Notes: generated from the letters alone by a model not told the origin. A stretch of 64,000 nucleotides of DNA from Aquipuribacter hungaricus (GCF_037860755.1 NZ_JBBEOI010000002.1:1-64000), one strand, 5' to 3'. Counted from the first letter of the stretch, positions 17,510-24,677 are shown. Numbers and translations are program-made.

Positions 17510-17589
17510 CGCGCCCCCCTCCCGTGCCCACCACCGTCGAGGACACGCTGCCCGTCCGCGGGTGCACGGCGGTGGTCACGGACCGGAGG

Positions 17590-17616
17590 CTGTGGACGCC
17601 GGAGCGTCGTCCACAG
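17590..17616. promoter_or_regulatory. Inverted repeat in the promoter region between the FtsK-like gene and tadA
   Basis: CTGTGGACG (17590-17598) and CGTCCACAG (17608-17616) form a perfect 9-bp inverted repeat with a 9-base spacer, about 90 bases before the tadA start. This could be an operator for the divergent pair or an mRNA hairpin. Confidence 0.4.
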
Positions 17617-17707
17617 GTGGCCCGTCCGGCTCTAGCACCGCCGGTCTCGGAGTTCGTATGGTGCGAGCGCCGGCGGCAGGGGTCCGCGGGCGACCGAGGG
17701 GGGTGGC

Positions 17708-18199
17708 GTGGACGCGGTGACGGCGGTCGTCGGCGAGGCGCGCGAGCTCATCCGCCGACGCAACCTGGACCCCGACCGGGACCCGGGCGGCATGCGCCGT
17801 CTGGTCGAGGACCTGGTCGCCGACTACGACGAGCGCTCGCTGTCGGGCACCCTCGCGCCCGTCCTCGACGCGTCGTCCACGGTCAAGCAGGTGCTCGACG
17901 CGGTCGTCGGCTTCGGTCCCCTCCAGCCCTACCTCGACGACCCCGAGGTCGAGGAGGTGTGGATCAACGAGCCGGGCAAGGTGTTCGTCGCCCGGCAGGG
18001 GATCTCCGAGCTCACCACCACCATCCTCACCGACGCCGCGGTGCGCGACCTCGTCGAGCGCATGCTCAAGACGAGCGGGCGACGGGTGGACCTCTCGAGC
18101 CCGTTCGTCGACGCGACGCTGCCGGACGGCTCCCGGCTACACGTGGTCATCCCCGACATCACGCGGCGCCACTGGGCCGTCAAGACAGCCCACTCTTAG
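17708..18199 (+). pseudogene. tadA: tadA/cpaF secretion ATPase, 5' portion, interrupted by integrated element
   Basis: These 163 codons encode the N-terminal part of a CpaF/TadA-type ATPase, which powers Flp/Tad pilus assembly. The GTG start gives VDAVTAVVGEARELIRRR, followed by the family blocks GFGPLQPYLDDPEVEEVWINEPGK, RMLKTSGRRVDLSSPFVDA and LPDGSRLHVVIPDITRRHWAV. In intact relatives the last block continues into NIRKF; here it switches to KTAHS and a stop codon. The Walker A and B motifs and the remaining roughly 240 residues are missing, and no other piece of tadA or any tadB/tadC occurs in the window. The break point coincides with the start of a serine-integrase element, so the gene is an integration target and almost surely inactive. 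Confidence 0.88.
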
Positions 18200-18214
18200 A
18201 AGTACCCTGCAGGG
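18170..18214. other. Probable attachment junction (att) of the serine-integrase element inside tadA
   Basis: Similarity to tadA stops at about 18180-18184 (GGGCCGTCAA followed by foreign sequence). A perfect palindrome CCCTGCAGGG lies at 18205-18214 just before the integrase GTG. Large serine integrases leave the integrase gene next to one att site, so the hybrid site should lie here. The partner site is not in the window, so the core dinucleotide cannot be fixed. Confidence 0.65.
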
Positions 18215-19648
18215 GTGACGAGGGTTGGCATCTACTGCCGCATCTCCGCCGACCGCACAGGTGCAGGGCTGGGGGTCTCCCGACAGCGACAGGACTGCGA
18301 GCAGCTCGTCGAGCAGCGCGGCTGGCCGGTCGTCGCCGTGTACGAGGACAACGACATCTCGGCCTACAGCGGCAGGACAAGACCGGGGTACCAAGCCCTC
18401 TTGAACGACATTCAGACCGGTCAACTCGACGCGGTCGTCGCCTGGCACACCGACCGACTGCACCGCTCGCCCTCCGAGCTCGAGGCCTACATCGAGGCGT
18501 GTGATCGGCAGAATGTCGCGACGCTCACTGTGCGAGCCGGCGACCTCGACCTGTCTACGGCGGCAGGGCGAATGGTCGCCCGAATGCTCGGTGCGGCAGC
18601 GCGCCACGAGAGCGAGCAGAAGTCTGAACGCGTCCGGAGGGCCCGGCTGCAGGAGGCACAGGCCGGCAAGGTTCAGGGCCAGCTTGGCTACGGGTACCGG
18701 CGCAACCTGGACGGCAGCTTCGCCGTCGATGACGTGCAAGCCGCTGTGGTGCGCGAGATCAGCGATCGCATCCTGCGCGGCGACAGCCTGGCTGGCATTG
18801 CTCAATCCCTCAATGAGCGCCAGGTCCCCACCCCCAGCGGTCGCACGGGCACATGGCGGGGACCCAACCTTCGGTCCATGATCACCGCAGCTCGCTACTG
18901 CGGCTGGCGGGAGCACACGCCGACGCCGGGTCGTGGCGAGCGCAGCCGCGGTCGAGGGACCGGCGAACTCGTCGCGCCGGGGACCTGGCCCGCCATCTTG
19001 GACCGCGAGACGACCGAGAGACTGAGGGCTTTGCTCGGAGACCCGGCACGCAGGACGGGAGGGCGTCCTGGGCGCTCCACCTACCTGCTGTCTGCCGCGC
19101 TGGCGCGATGTGGTCGATGCCGGGCGCCCCTCACCGGCCACGTTGACTCCGCTCGCGGCACGCGCCGGTACGTCTGTTCGAAGCAGCCGGGCCTGGCCCG
19201 ATGCGGTCGTCTGACGATCAATGCAGACGCACTCGACGGACTCGTCGTCGCAGCTGTCATTGAGGCGCTGGCAGGTGACGTGGCCTTCGAGCCTGATCCG
19301 GTCCCGCCCGTGGACGAGGGGGCCGCCGGAGTGAGAGCGCAGCTCGAGGAGTTGGCCGCCCTCTATGCGGCTGGCTCCATCCGCGCCGCCGAGTGGCTCA
19401 CCGCGAGGAACGCCCTCGCCCAACGCCTCGAGAGTATCGAGGCGCGCTACGCGACGACGGCCCGCAACAGGCTTCTACGAGATGTCCCAAGGACCGTGGA
19501 CGAGTTCACCGGGCATTGGGCTGCCCTCACGCTGCAGCAGCAGCGGTCGCTCTTGACCGGGTTGCTGCAATCCGTGGTTGTGCACCCGTCGACGCACGGC
19601 GGCAACCGGGTCGACGCGGCCCGCGTCGAGATCGTCTGGCTGAGCTAG
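18215..19648 (+). CDS. int: Large serine recombinase (integrase)
   Basis: A 477-residue site-specific integrase. The N-terminal resolvase domain (1-150) has VGIYCRISADRTG with the catalytic Ser11, SRQRQDCEQLVEQRGW, the arginine-bearing AWHTDRLHRS, and LDLSTAAGRMVARMLGAAARHESEQKSER. The recombinase domain (about 165-270) includes GYGYRRNLDGSFAV and SLNERQVPTPSGRTGTWRGPNLRSMI. A zinc ribbon follows (CGRCRAPLTG and CSKQPGLARCGRL) and then a coiled-coil helix (about 365-430), the normal layout for phage-type integrases. The GTG start sits beside the palindrome CCCTGCAGGG. It lies 30 bases from the tadA break and is the probable cause of it. No recombination directionality factor is recognised. 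Confidence 0.95.
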   Translation: MTRVGIYCRISADRTGAGLGVSRQRQDCEQLVEQRGWPVVAVYEDNDISAYSGRTRPGYQALLNDIQTGQLDAVVAWHTDRLHRSPSELEAYIEACDRQNVATLTVRAGDLDLSTAAGRMVARMLGAAARHESEQKSERVRRARLQEAQAGKVQGQLGYGYRRNLDGSFAVDDVQAAVVREISDRILRGDSLAGIAQSLNERQVPTPSGRTGTWRGPNLRSMITAARYCGWREHTPTPGRGERSRGRGTGELVAPGTWPAILDRETTERLRALLGDPARRTGGRPGRSTYLLSAALARCGRCRAPLTGHVDSARGTRRYVCSKQPGLARCGRLTINADALDGLVVAAVIEALAGDVAFEPDPVPPVDEGAAGVRAQLEELAALYAAGSIRAAEWLTARNALAQRLESIEARYATTARNRLLRDVPRTVDEFTGHWAALTLQQQRSLLTGLLQSVVVHPSTHGGNRVDAARVEIVWLS

Positions 19649-19905
19649 TTCCATGCGACGTGATGTCCCGCGCGAGCGAGCGACATCGCGCCGGCCAGAA
19701 GATCCAGGACGCGGGCGCGGGCGGCTCGGTCCTCGATCCGAGCAGGCAGCCCCTGGGCTGCCCGGGTGCGTCGCACCAGCTCGACGGCGGCGTCGTGGTC
19801 GACGGCTACCCACCTACACCCGCCTGCGGCATCTGCGATCGGGACGTTGCGGAAGCTCGCGTTTGCCTCAAGGCAAGCCGGCGCGTGCTCATTGCTGCTG
19901 CCCAT
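19645..19905 (-). CDS. Small hypothetical protein convergent with the integrase
   Basis: A possible 86-residue product starting MGSSNEHAPACLEANASFRN. The C-terminal half (VELVRRTRAAQGLPARIEDRAARARVLDLLAGAMSLARAG) looks like a real amphipathic helical protein, and the stop overlaps the integrase stop by four bases. No family is recognised. Small unknown genes beside large serine integrases sometimes encode directionality factors, but nothing here shows that. Confidence 0.4.
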   Translation of the reverse strand: MGSSNEHAPACLEANASFRNVPIADAAGGCRWVAVDHDAAVELVRRTRAAQGLPARIEDRAARARVLDLLAGAMSLARAGHHVAWN

Positions 19906-20117
19906 GGCTGGCCTCCAGACGCGGTGGTGACGGCCGGCGCGCCGTCTCTTCACGCAAGGGGGCAGGCGAGCCCTGGCGGTCGTCTGACCCGCCCCCTGTC
20001 CGGAGGTGCTCGACCACCGCCCCTATATGTCGCCGCGTCCGGCTGCGATGGCCCTAGACACTGTGACGGGCCGTGGCTCTGTCTCCCTTGCAAAGTCGCG
20101 ACCGCGGCCACCACGGT

Positions 20118-21737
20118 TTAGCCGGTGTAGCGCTGGGCCCAGACGTCTCGCCGAACTCCTTCACAGGCTGGGCAGGTCTTGTCTCTGGCGTAGCGGCGGG
20201 CGCCTGCGGGGGCATGGGCCGAGTCCAAGCAGTTGGTCACGAACCTTGCTGTCGGTCCGTTCAGTGGGACCGCGTACGCCGCGTCCCGCGGCTCGCCGTC
20301 GCGGCGGACGGCGTCCTTGATGACCTGGGCGGCGAGCAGGGTGCCGGCCAGGACCGACATGAACCCCACGGAGAACTGAGCGGCACCGCCGTCTGAGGGT
20401 CGAAGCCGTGCCAGGAGGGCGTCACCGACCTGGCCGCAGCCTCCCGTACGGCCCCAGTGCCGGACCTGATGAGGATCGGTGCCGACCGCTGCGGCGTGGG
20501 CCGCGATGGCGTCGTCGTCCATCTCGGCGACCTGTGCCCATATTTCGCTGTCAGGCGTCCGTTCGTGGGGAGGGTTGAAGCAGCGCAGGCATGCGGTCCC
20601 GTGGTTGGGGTCGACACGCAGCATCTCCAGTCGGAGTCCGGCGGTGGAGGCCTGGACCGCAGACGCCGGGTACTTGTCCTGGAGCGCCGCGCGCGCTTCC
20701 GGTGTGTCGACTGCGCTCACCAGGTTCGTGCGCGGGCCGACGAGCGTCTCGGCGACGTCGTGGAGTGGTTCGACCACCAGGCCGTGGTGTCCGCTGAGCC
20801 GGCGGGCGGCGACGTGGGCTTTTGGCTGTCCCAGATCGCTGCGATGGAAGGGCAGACAGCGGTTTAGGTTAGTGTCGTCCACGCCTTGAGGGTCGGCGTC
20901 GGCTGCTCGGACCGTCCCGGCCGCGGGCTGGTAGGCCCACAGTGTCTGCAGGAGTGCGGAACCCACTGCCCCGACTCCGGCGAGCACGTGGTCGAGGTGC
21001 ACTGCTGGCTCACCTCGGTAGGCAACGGCGTCCCTCGGCAGGTTCGACGGGTCCTGCTCCAGCGACCACGCGTCGAGGGCGGCGGTCGACAGCTCGTGGC
21101 CGCGGACCCGGGCGTACATGTACGCCTGGCCGGCGGCCAGACAGGCGGCGACGTACGGGCCGAAGGGGTTCCTGCTGTTCAGGTCGAGCGGGAGGTCGCC
21201 GTCGGGTTGTGCGGTGACGGCTCCCGCCCATCCGGCCGCCGAGACGTGAAGGACATTGCTTGCGCTCCGCACAGCGACCGTGCCGCCGATCTGGAGGACG
21301 AGGTCAGGACGCTCGACCGCGTCCCAGTCGTTCATAACAGGCGCGGCCTCGACCCCGAAAGCGTCGGCCGCTGCCTTCAGGGCGGCGACCAGGGAATGCC
21401 CGCCGTCGGGGGAGCTGGGGTCGATGCCTGGTAGTAGAGGCGCATCGATGGTCTCGAGGCGGACGTTCGCTATGAGCTCTCGCGTGCTCCTGGTCAGGAG
21501 GGCGACGAGCAGCCACAGCAGGTGCTGGAGGCCCGCCTGGCCAGCGAGATCCGGGTCTACATCGATGACTACGTGGATGGGCCGAGACGCCGGAGCACGC
21601 TCCTCGTCCACGCCCGGAATGGGGAGGAGGTGCCTCCACTGGGGGTCGGGTTCGGCCGGGGCGTCCAAGTCGTGCTCCTGTGGTCGAGGGCTGACGGAAT
21701 GGTTGTGATGACCGATTCGGCCGGCACTCTCTGCCAT
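20118..21737 (-). CDS. bilD: E1-like (ThiF-fold) activating enzyme of a Bil-type ubiquitin-like system
   Basis: A 539-residue protein. Residues about 55-230 look like a degenerate, probably structural domain (HVVIDVDPDLAGQAGLQ, LVLQIGGTVAVRSAS). The active adenylation domain begins at about 245 with LAGVGAVGSALLQTLW (nucleotide-binding glycine loop) and continues with ADADPQGVDDTNLNRC, SDLGQPKAHVAA and LVSAVDTPEARAALQ. Cysteine pairs CLRC and CPAC near the C-terminus probably hold zinc; the thioester cysteine is not certain (GGCGQV is one candidate). E1 enzymes adenylate the C-terminus of a ubiquitin-like protein and pass it to E2. The frame overlaps the upstream isopeptidase gene by 169 bases if the ATG at 21737 is used; a GTG at 21611 would cut this to 43. 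It is last in the four-gene operon. Confidence 0.88.
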   Translation of the reverse strand: MAESAGRIGHHNHSVSPRPQEHDLDAPAEPDPQWRHLLPIPGVDEERAPASRPIHVVIDVDPDLAGQAGLQHLLWLLVALLTRSTRELIANVRLETIDAPLLPGIDPSSPDGGHSLVAALKAAADAFGVEAAPVMNDWDAVERPDLVLQIGGTVAVRSASNVLHVSAAGWAGAVTAQPDGDLPLDLNSRNPFGPYVAACLAAGQAYMYARVRGHELSTAALDAWSLEQDPSNLPRDAVAYRGEPAVHLDHVLAGVGAVGSALLQTLWAYQPAAGTVRAADADPQGVDDTNLNRCLPFHRSDLGQPKAHVAARRLSGHHGLVVEPLHDVAETLVGPRTNLVSAVDTPEARAALQDKYPASAVQASTAGLRLEMLRVDPNHGTACLRCFNPPHERTPDSEIWAQVAEMDDDAIAAHAAAVGTDPHQVRHWGRTGGCGQVGDALLARLRPSDGGAAQFSVGFMSVLAGTLLAAQVIKDAVRRDGEPRDAAYAVPLNGPTARFVTNCLDSAHAPAGARRYARDKTCPACEGVRRDVWAQRYTG

Positions 21738-22174
21738 CCGCTCGTGGTCCGGAGATGGACGCCGCAGTCGGAGATGTCCGGGCGTTCGGTGCCGTGGAAG
21801 GGGACCACGATGGACAGGGACCCGGGGCGCTGGCTGTAGGCGCGTTCGTCGTCGGTGCCGGAGTGCTCAACCCAATCGTCGCCGTGGGAGTGGACCTGTG
21901 CGACGCGCGTCATTCGCCGGGTGCGCAGGTGCTGCCCCGCCCGGCTAATGGCCTCTGCCGGAACGACGTAGTTCCCACGCCTCAGGAGGGCGTCGGGGAC
22001 GACCACCGTCGTCGCGATGTAGACCTCGGCATCGCCGGCCGAGCCGGGGTATCCGTTCTCGTCGACGCGAAAGCCGTCGAGGTAGGCGATGCGCTCAACA
22101 CCGGGCTGATGCTGTTCGAACAGGCCGAGAAGGTCCTGCCAGACAGCATCAGGGACGCGGACTGTGGTGCTCAT
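21569..22174 (-). CDS. bilC: JAMM/JAB-domain isopeptidase of a Bil-type ubiquitin-like system
   Basis: A 201-residue protein with an MPN/JAB fold. The zinc-binding JAMM motif is present: AQVHSHGDDWVEHSGTDD gives H-x-H, then S-x-x-D. An upstream glutamate in the RIAYLDG or EVYIATTVVVPDA strand would complete it; the strand order (ERIAYLDGF, VYIATTVVVPDALLRRGNYVVPAEAISRAGQHLR) fits. Such enzymes remove or trim ubiquitin-like proteins. The C-terminal 50 residues (from HRSTTWTPRPNP) are Pro/Ser-rich and overlap the E1 gene in another frame. The start codon overlaps the E2 stop by four bases (ATGA), so translation is coupled. Expected roles are cleavage of the BilA tail and removal of BilA from targets; this is inferred from the family. 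Confidence 0.88.
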   Translation of the reverse strand: MSTTVRVPDAVWQDLLGLFEQHQPGVERIAYLDGFRVDENGYPGSAGDAEVYIATTVVVPDALLRRGNYVVPAEAISRAGQHLRTRRMTRVAQVHSHGDDWVEHSGTDDERAYSQRPGSLSIVVPFHGTERPDISDCGVHLRTTSGWQRVPAESVITTIPSALDHRSTTWTPRPNPTPSGGTSSPFRAWTRSVLRRLGPST

Positions 22175-22740
22175 GCGGCGTCGGCTGTGCGCGACGGCCC
22201 GGCGTAGGCAGCGCTCTGGAGTGCCCTGTGGATGCGGGTGAGGGTCGCGTCGAGGCGGTCCTTGCCTGGCCGCCAGGCCTGTCCTGCCGCGGGTGTGTGC
22301 CCGCTGCGGTAGTAGCCCAGGTTGTAGGAGAAGCAGATGAGCTGGTCGGGGTGGTCCGTGAACGGGTACTCGTCGTGGAGGGCGAACTGGAAGCCGGGAC
22401 CGGGCCCGGGGGGTGCGCCGGGGGAGCCGAGGAGCAGGGGGAATGCAGGGGTGCCGAGTCGGGCCCGCCGCCAGTGCCCGTCTTGGCGCTCCACGAAGGT
22501 GGCCGACACCGGCCAGGTGTCGTAGCAGGAGGCATCGAGCCGCACGGTGTAGGTGTCGTCCCGACCGCTCGTCAGAGGGCGTGCAGGAAGATGGACCAGG
22601 GCGACGAGGGGGTCGTCGGTGACCTCGTAGGCCCAGCCCGAAGCGTCGCTTACGCGGGGGGAGTGCTGGAAGAAGTCGGCCAGGTGCGCGCTCAACAGCG
22701 CCGCTGCCACCTGGGGGTCGACCGGGCTCGGGTCAGGCAC
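22171..22740 (-). CDS. bilB: E2-like conjugating enzyme of a Bil-type ubiquitin-like system
   Basis: A 189-residue protein with a UBC-like order of motifs: an N-terminal helix (DPQVAAALLSAHLADFFQHS), strands ALVHLPARPLT, DTYTVRLDASCYDTWPVSATFVE, then PAFPLLLGSPGAPPGPGPGFQFAL and DEYPFTDHPDQLICFSYNLGYYRSGH. The cysteine in LICFSYN, followed by a Trp in GQAWRPG and a helix (LDATLTRIHRALQSA), is the best catalytic candidate. E2 proteins accept the ubiquitin-like protein from E1 as a thioester. The GTG start at 22740 overlaps the end of the ubiquitin-like gene by eight bases. Overall identity to eukaryotic E2 is low, so the assignment rests on motif order and on the operon. Confidence 0.8.
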   Translation of the reverse strand: MPDPSPVDPQVAAALLSAHLADFFQHSPRVSDASGWAYEVTDDPLVALVHLPARPLTSGRDDTYTVRLDASCYDTWPVSATFVERQDGHWRRARLGTPAFPLLLGSPGAPPGPGPGFQFALHDEYPFTDHPDQLICFSYNLGYYRSGHTPAAGQAWRPGKDRLDATLTRIHRALQSAAYAGPSRTADAA

Positions 22741-23074
22741 GGGCGCCGCCGGTGTCGCGGGCGAACGTCCAGACCAGGTCGCTGCACTGCCCGGCGGCGT
22801 ACTCCCTCAGGTGCAGCTCGCTGTACTGCCGGACATCCTCGCCGGTCGCCAGGCAGGTGAGACGGTCCTCCGATTTTTGCGTGACCCCCAGCGCCCGGTA
22901 CACGGCGTCAACGACCTTGGACAGCTTTTCGCCCGGGCCGCTGCTGACGCGTAGCGGCGGACCACCGGCGTCCTCGTTGTACACCTGCACCACGAGGTGG
23001 CCCGGTGGAGTCGGCTTCCCCTTCCCTTCGGCCGCGGTGCCTGCCTCTTCTGTGCGTGCGTCAGGTGCCGGCAT
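22733..23074 (-). CDS. bilA: Ubiquitin-like modifier with C-terminal Gly-Gly and a three-residue tail
   Basis: A 113-residue protein. The ATG at 23074 is chosen because AGGAGGG lies seven bases before it; the open frame upstream has no ribosome site. After a disordered acidic leader (about 1-32) there is a single beta-grasp domain: HLVVQVYNEDAGGPPLRVSSG, a helix SKVVDAVYRALGV, then RLTCLATGEDVRQYSELHLREYA and SDLVWTFARDTGG. The protein ends GG-ARA, so exposure of a terminal Gly-Gly needs trimming, a job for the JAB enzyme two genes on. The best-known BilA has two ubiquitin-like domains like ISG15; this one has only one. It is first in the operon and has its own promoter region. Confidence 0.82.
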   Translation of the reverse strand: MPAPDARTEEAGTAAEGKGKPTPPGHLVVQVYNEDAGGPPLRVSSGPGEKLSKVVDAVYRALGVTQKSEDRLTCLATGEDVRQYSELHLREYAAGQCSDLVWTFARDTGGARA

Positions 23075-23123
23075 GGCAGCCCTCCTGTGCTCGATGTCGT
23101 CAGCCAATCCAACAACGTCACCG

Positions 23124-23158
23124 ACAGTACCATGCTGTCCATCACCCCTAGGGTGATG
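23124..23158 (-). promoter_or_regulatory. Promoter region of the bil operon with palindromic operator
   Basis: A perfect 8-bp inverted repeat CATCACCC-N3-GGGTGATG occupies 23140-23158, 66-84 bases upstream of bilA. A TACTGT -10-like element lies at 23124-23129 on the minus strand, so the palindrome would cover the -35 area, as a repressor site would. A related palindrome lies in front of the divergent XRE-ImmA unit. Confidence 0.55.
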
Positions 23159-23191
23159 AACAGTCATCGAGCCAGGCGGAGTGTCGCGCAG

Positions 23192-23219
23192 TTGTCACCC
23201 GGCCAAGCAGCCGTATGGT
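23192..23219 (+). promoter_or_regulatory. Promoter of the XRE-ImmA/IrrE operon
   Basis: TTGTCA (23192-23197) and TATGGT (23214-23219) are separated by 16 bases, a good primary-sigma promoter. Transcription would start near 23226. The ATG inside the -10 element (23215) can therefore not be the start codon, which supports the GTG at 23266. Confidence 0.6.
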
Positions 23220-23235
23220 TCCCGATGACATGTTC

Positions 23236-23252
23236 ATCAGCCCATGGGTGAT
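23236..23252. promoter_or_regulatory. Second palindrome, upstream of the XRE-ImmA unit
   Basis: ATCAGCCCATGGGTGAT at 23236-23252 is a near-palindrome sharing the ATCA-CCC and GGGTGAT halves with the site at 23140-23158. It falls just after the inferred transcription start and before the AGGAAG ribosome site, a classic autorepression position for an XRE regulator. Confidence 0.5.
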
Positions 23253-23265
23253 AGGAAGCAGTCGC

Positions 23266-23580
23266 GTGGACCGGTCGTACCTCGACGAAGAGCTGCGACG
23301 CGTCGCTACCGACCCAACCAGCCGTCCCGAAGGATGGAGTGACTCTGAGATCGCCGACTTCCGGCTGCTTGTGCAGTGCGCCCGCGCGGCCCGTGTCCAC
23401 ACGGACCTACGGAACACACGCCTGCTCGGCATCGAGCCAAGTGGGCCAGACGACCCTGACCGAGCGCAGGCGACCTTGACGTCGGGGCGTGTCATCGGCC
23501 TGACGTTCAAGGGCGACGGGAGCGCGGGTGCCGTGCTCTTCAATCTCGGGGACTACGAAGAGACGGGCACAGCGCGATGA
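23266..23580 (+). CDS. Small protein of unknown function paired with an XRE-ImmA/IrrE protein
   Basis: A 104-residue protein from the GTG at 23266, which follows AGGAAG by seven bases. It starts VDRSYLDEELRRVATD and has a helical N-terminal half (WSDSEIADFRLLVQCARAARVHTDLRNTRLLG) and a C-terminal half that looks like short beta-strands (ATLTSGRVIGLTF, AGAVLFNLGDYE). No known toxin family is recognised; it does not show the HigB/RelE pattern. Its stop overlaps the start of the next gene by four bases (ATGA), so the two are translated together. The place in front of an HTH protein suggests a toxin or a sensing partner, but this is inference from context. Confidence 0.7.
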   Translation: MDRSYLDEELRRVATDPTSRPEGWSDSEIADFRLLVQCARAARVHTDLRNTRLLGIEPSGPDDPDRAQATLTSGRVIGLTFKGDGSAGAVLFNLGDYEETGTAR

Positions 23581-24677
23581 GCACAGCCGGACACGACCCG
23601 CTGCCGATCGCGCCCGTGCCGGTGGGGGAGATCTTGGAGCGGGAGCTCCAAGCGAGAGGGTGGACGCAAGCCGACTTTGCGGTGGTGCTGGACCGCCCCA
23701 CCCAATTCGTCTCAGAGATCATCAATGGCAAGAAAGAGATCACCCGGGACTCAGCCGCCCAGCTTGGTGCCGCCCTTGGGCACACCGCCGAATATTGGCT
23801 CAACCACCAAGATCAACACCTGCTTGTTGAGCAGTCACGGAACCCACAGACGCAGGTGAGGCTAGACGAGGTGCGACGCCGCGCCCGCTTGAACGACAAA
23901 GGCCCGATACAACTGCTCAAACGACGCGGATTCCTGACCGGTAGTTCCCTCGAAGAGCTGGAGGCCGAGGTCATGGATCTCTTCGAGCTCGACTCCCTAG
24001 AGGATGAACCAGACATCGCTGCGGCTGCCAGACGGGCCAACCCGCGTGAGGATCTAAGCGGGCTTCAACGCGTTTGGGTGGCATGCGTTCGCAAGAGGGC
24101 GCGCCAGGCGCTGCCGCAGGCCCAATATTCGGAATCGGCCCTGCTGGCACTTGCTGAGTCGCTGGCCAAAAAGCTTAAGTCCGCGGAAGACTTCAGGGAC
24201 CTTGAGGAACAATTCAGCGAGGTTGGAGTCCGATTGGTGTATGTCGAGGCATTTCCAGGAGCCAAGATCGACGGCTGTGCAATGTTTGTCGGAGGCGTTC
24301 CAGTCATTGGCCTGTCAGGTCGGGGAAAAAGGCTGGACAAGGTGCTCTTCACCTTGCTTCACGAAGTCGCCCACCTCTTACTGCGGCACGTCGACGCGGA
24401 TCGGCTCATCGTCGAATCCCTTGACGGCGAGAACGGCTCGCAGAGCGACCAGGAGCAGGAAGCGAACAGCAAGGCAGGGCACCTTTGCTTCTCGAACGGC
24501 TTTCCTGCCGCCCCGCCCCGAATAAGCGCATCATGGGTGAACGAGGTGGCTGTTGCGCTGGGCGTGGCGCACATCGTAGTAGTCGGACAGCTCCAGCACC
24601 GCGGACGTCTTGACTGGAGGACGTCGCTTGTTAAGGACGCCCCATCCGTGAACAGCGCCTTGCAAGCATGGAAGTGA
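23577..24677 (+). CDS. XRE-family regulator fused to an ImmA/IrrE-type metallopeptidase
   Basis: A 366-residue protein. Residues about 14-75 form a HigA-like helix-turn-helix (VGEILERELQARGWTQADFAVVLDRPTQFVSEIINGKKEITRDSAAQLG). A helical linker follows, then an ImmA/IrrE peptidase domain (about 215-310) with the zinc motif LLHEVAHLLL (His262, Glu263, His266) and the downstream EQEANSKAG. Such proteins cleave a repressor or partner on stress, and in short HigA-like forms act as antitoxins. Codon use is clearly less GC-rich than the neighbours (AAAAAGCTTAAGTCC-type stretches), a sign of recent transfer. It is cotranscribed with the preceding small gene and is divergent from the bil operon. Confidence 0.87.
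   Translation: MSTAGHDPLPIAPVPVGEILERELQARGWTQADFAVVLDRPTQFVSEIINGKKEITRDSAAQLGAALGHTAEYWLNHQDQHLLVEQSRNPQTQVRLDEVRRRARLNDKGPIQLLKRRGFLTGSSLEELEAEVMDLFELDSLEDEPDIAAAARRANPREDLSGLQRVWVACVRKRARQALPQAQYSESALLALAESLAKKLKSAEDFRDLEEQFSEVGVRLVYVEAFPGAKIDGCAMFVGGVPVIGLSGRGKRLDKVLFTLLHEVAHLLLRHVDADRLIVESLDGENGSQSDQEQEANSKAGHLCFSNGFPAAPPRISASWVNEVAVALGVAHIVVVGQLQHRGRLDWRTSLVKDAPSVNSALQAWK

Noticed and set aside
19649-20117. Rightward frames after the integrase
   Set aside because: Arg/Pro/Ala-rich products without protein character; only the leftward 86-codon frame is plausible.
20118-23074. Type II CBASS (E1, E2 and JAB genes are also found there)
   Set aside because: No CD-NTase or CBASS effector gene is adjacent, E1 and E2 are separate genes, and a dedicated ubiquitin-like protein is present, which fits Bil instead.
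23215-23265. ATG start at 23215 for the 104-residue protein
   Set aside because: The ATG lies inside the best -10 element; a GTG at 23266 has a proper AGGAAG ribosome site.
23266-23580. HigB-type toxin
   Set aside because: The sequence has none of the HigB/RelE landmarks; only the position before a HigA-like HTH suggests it.
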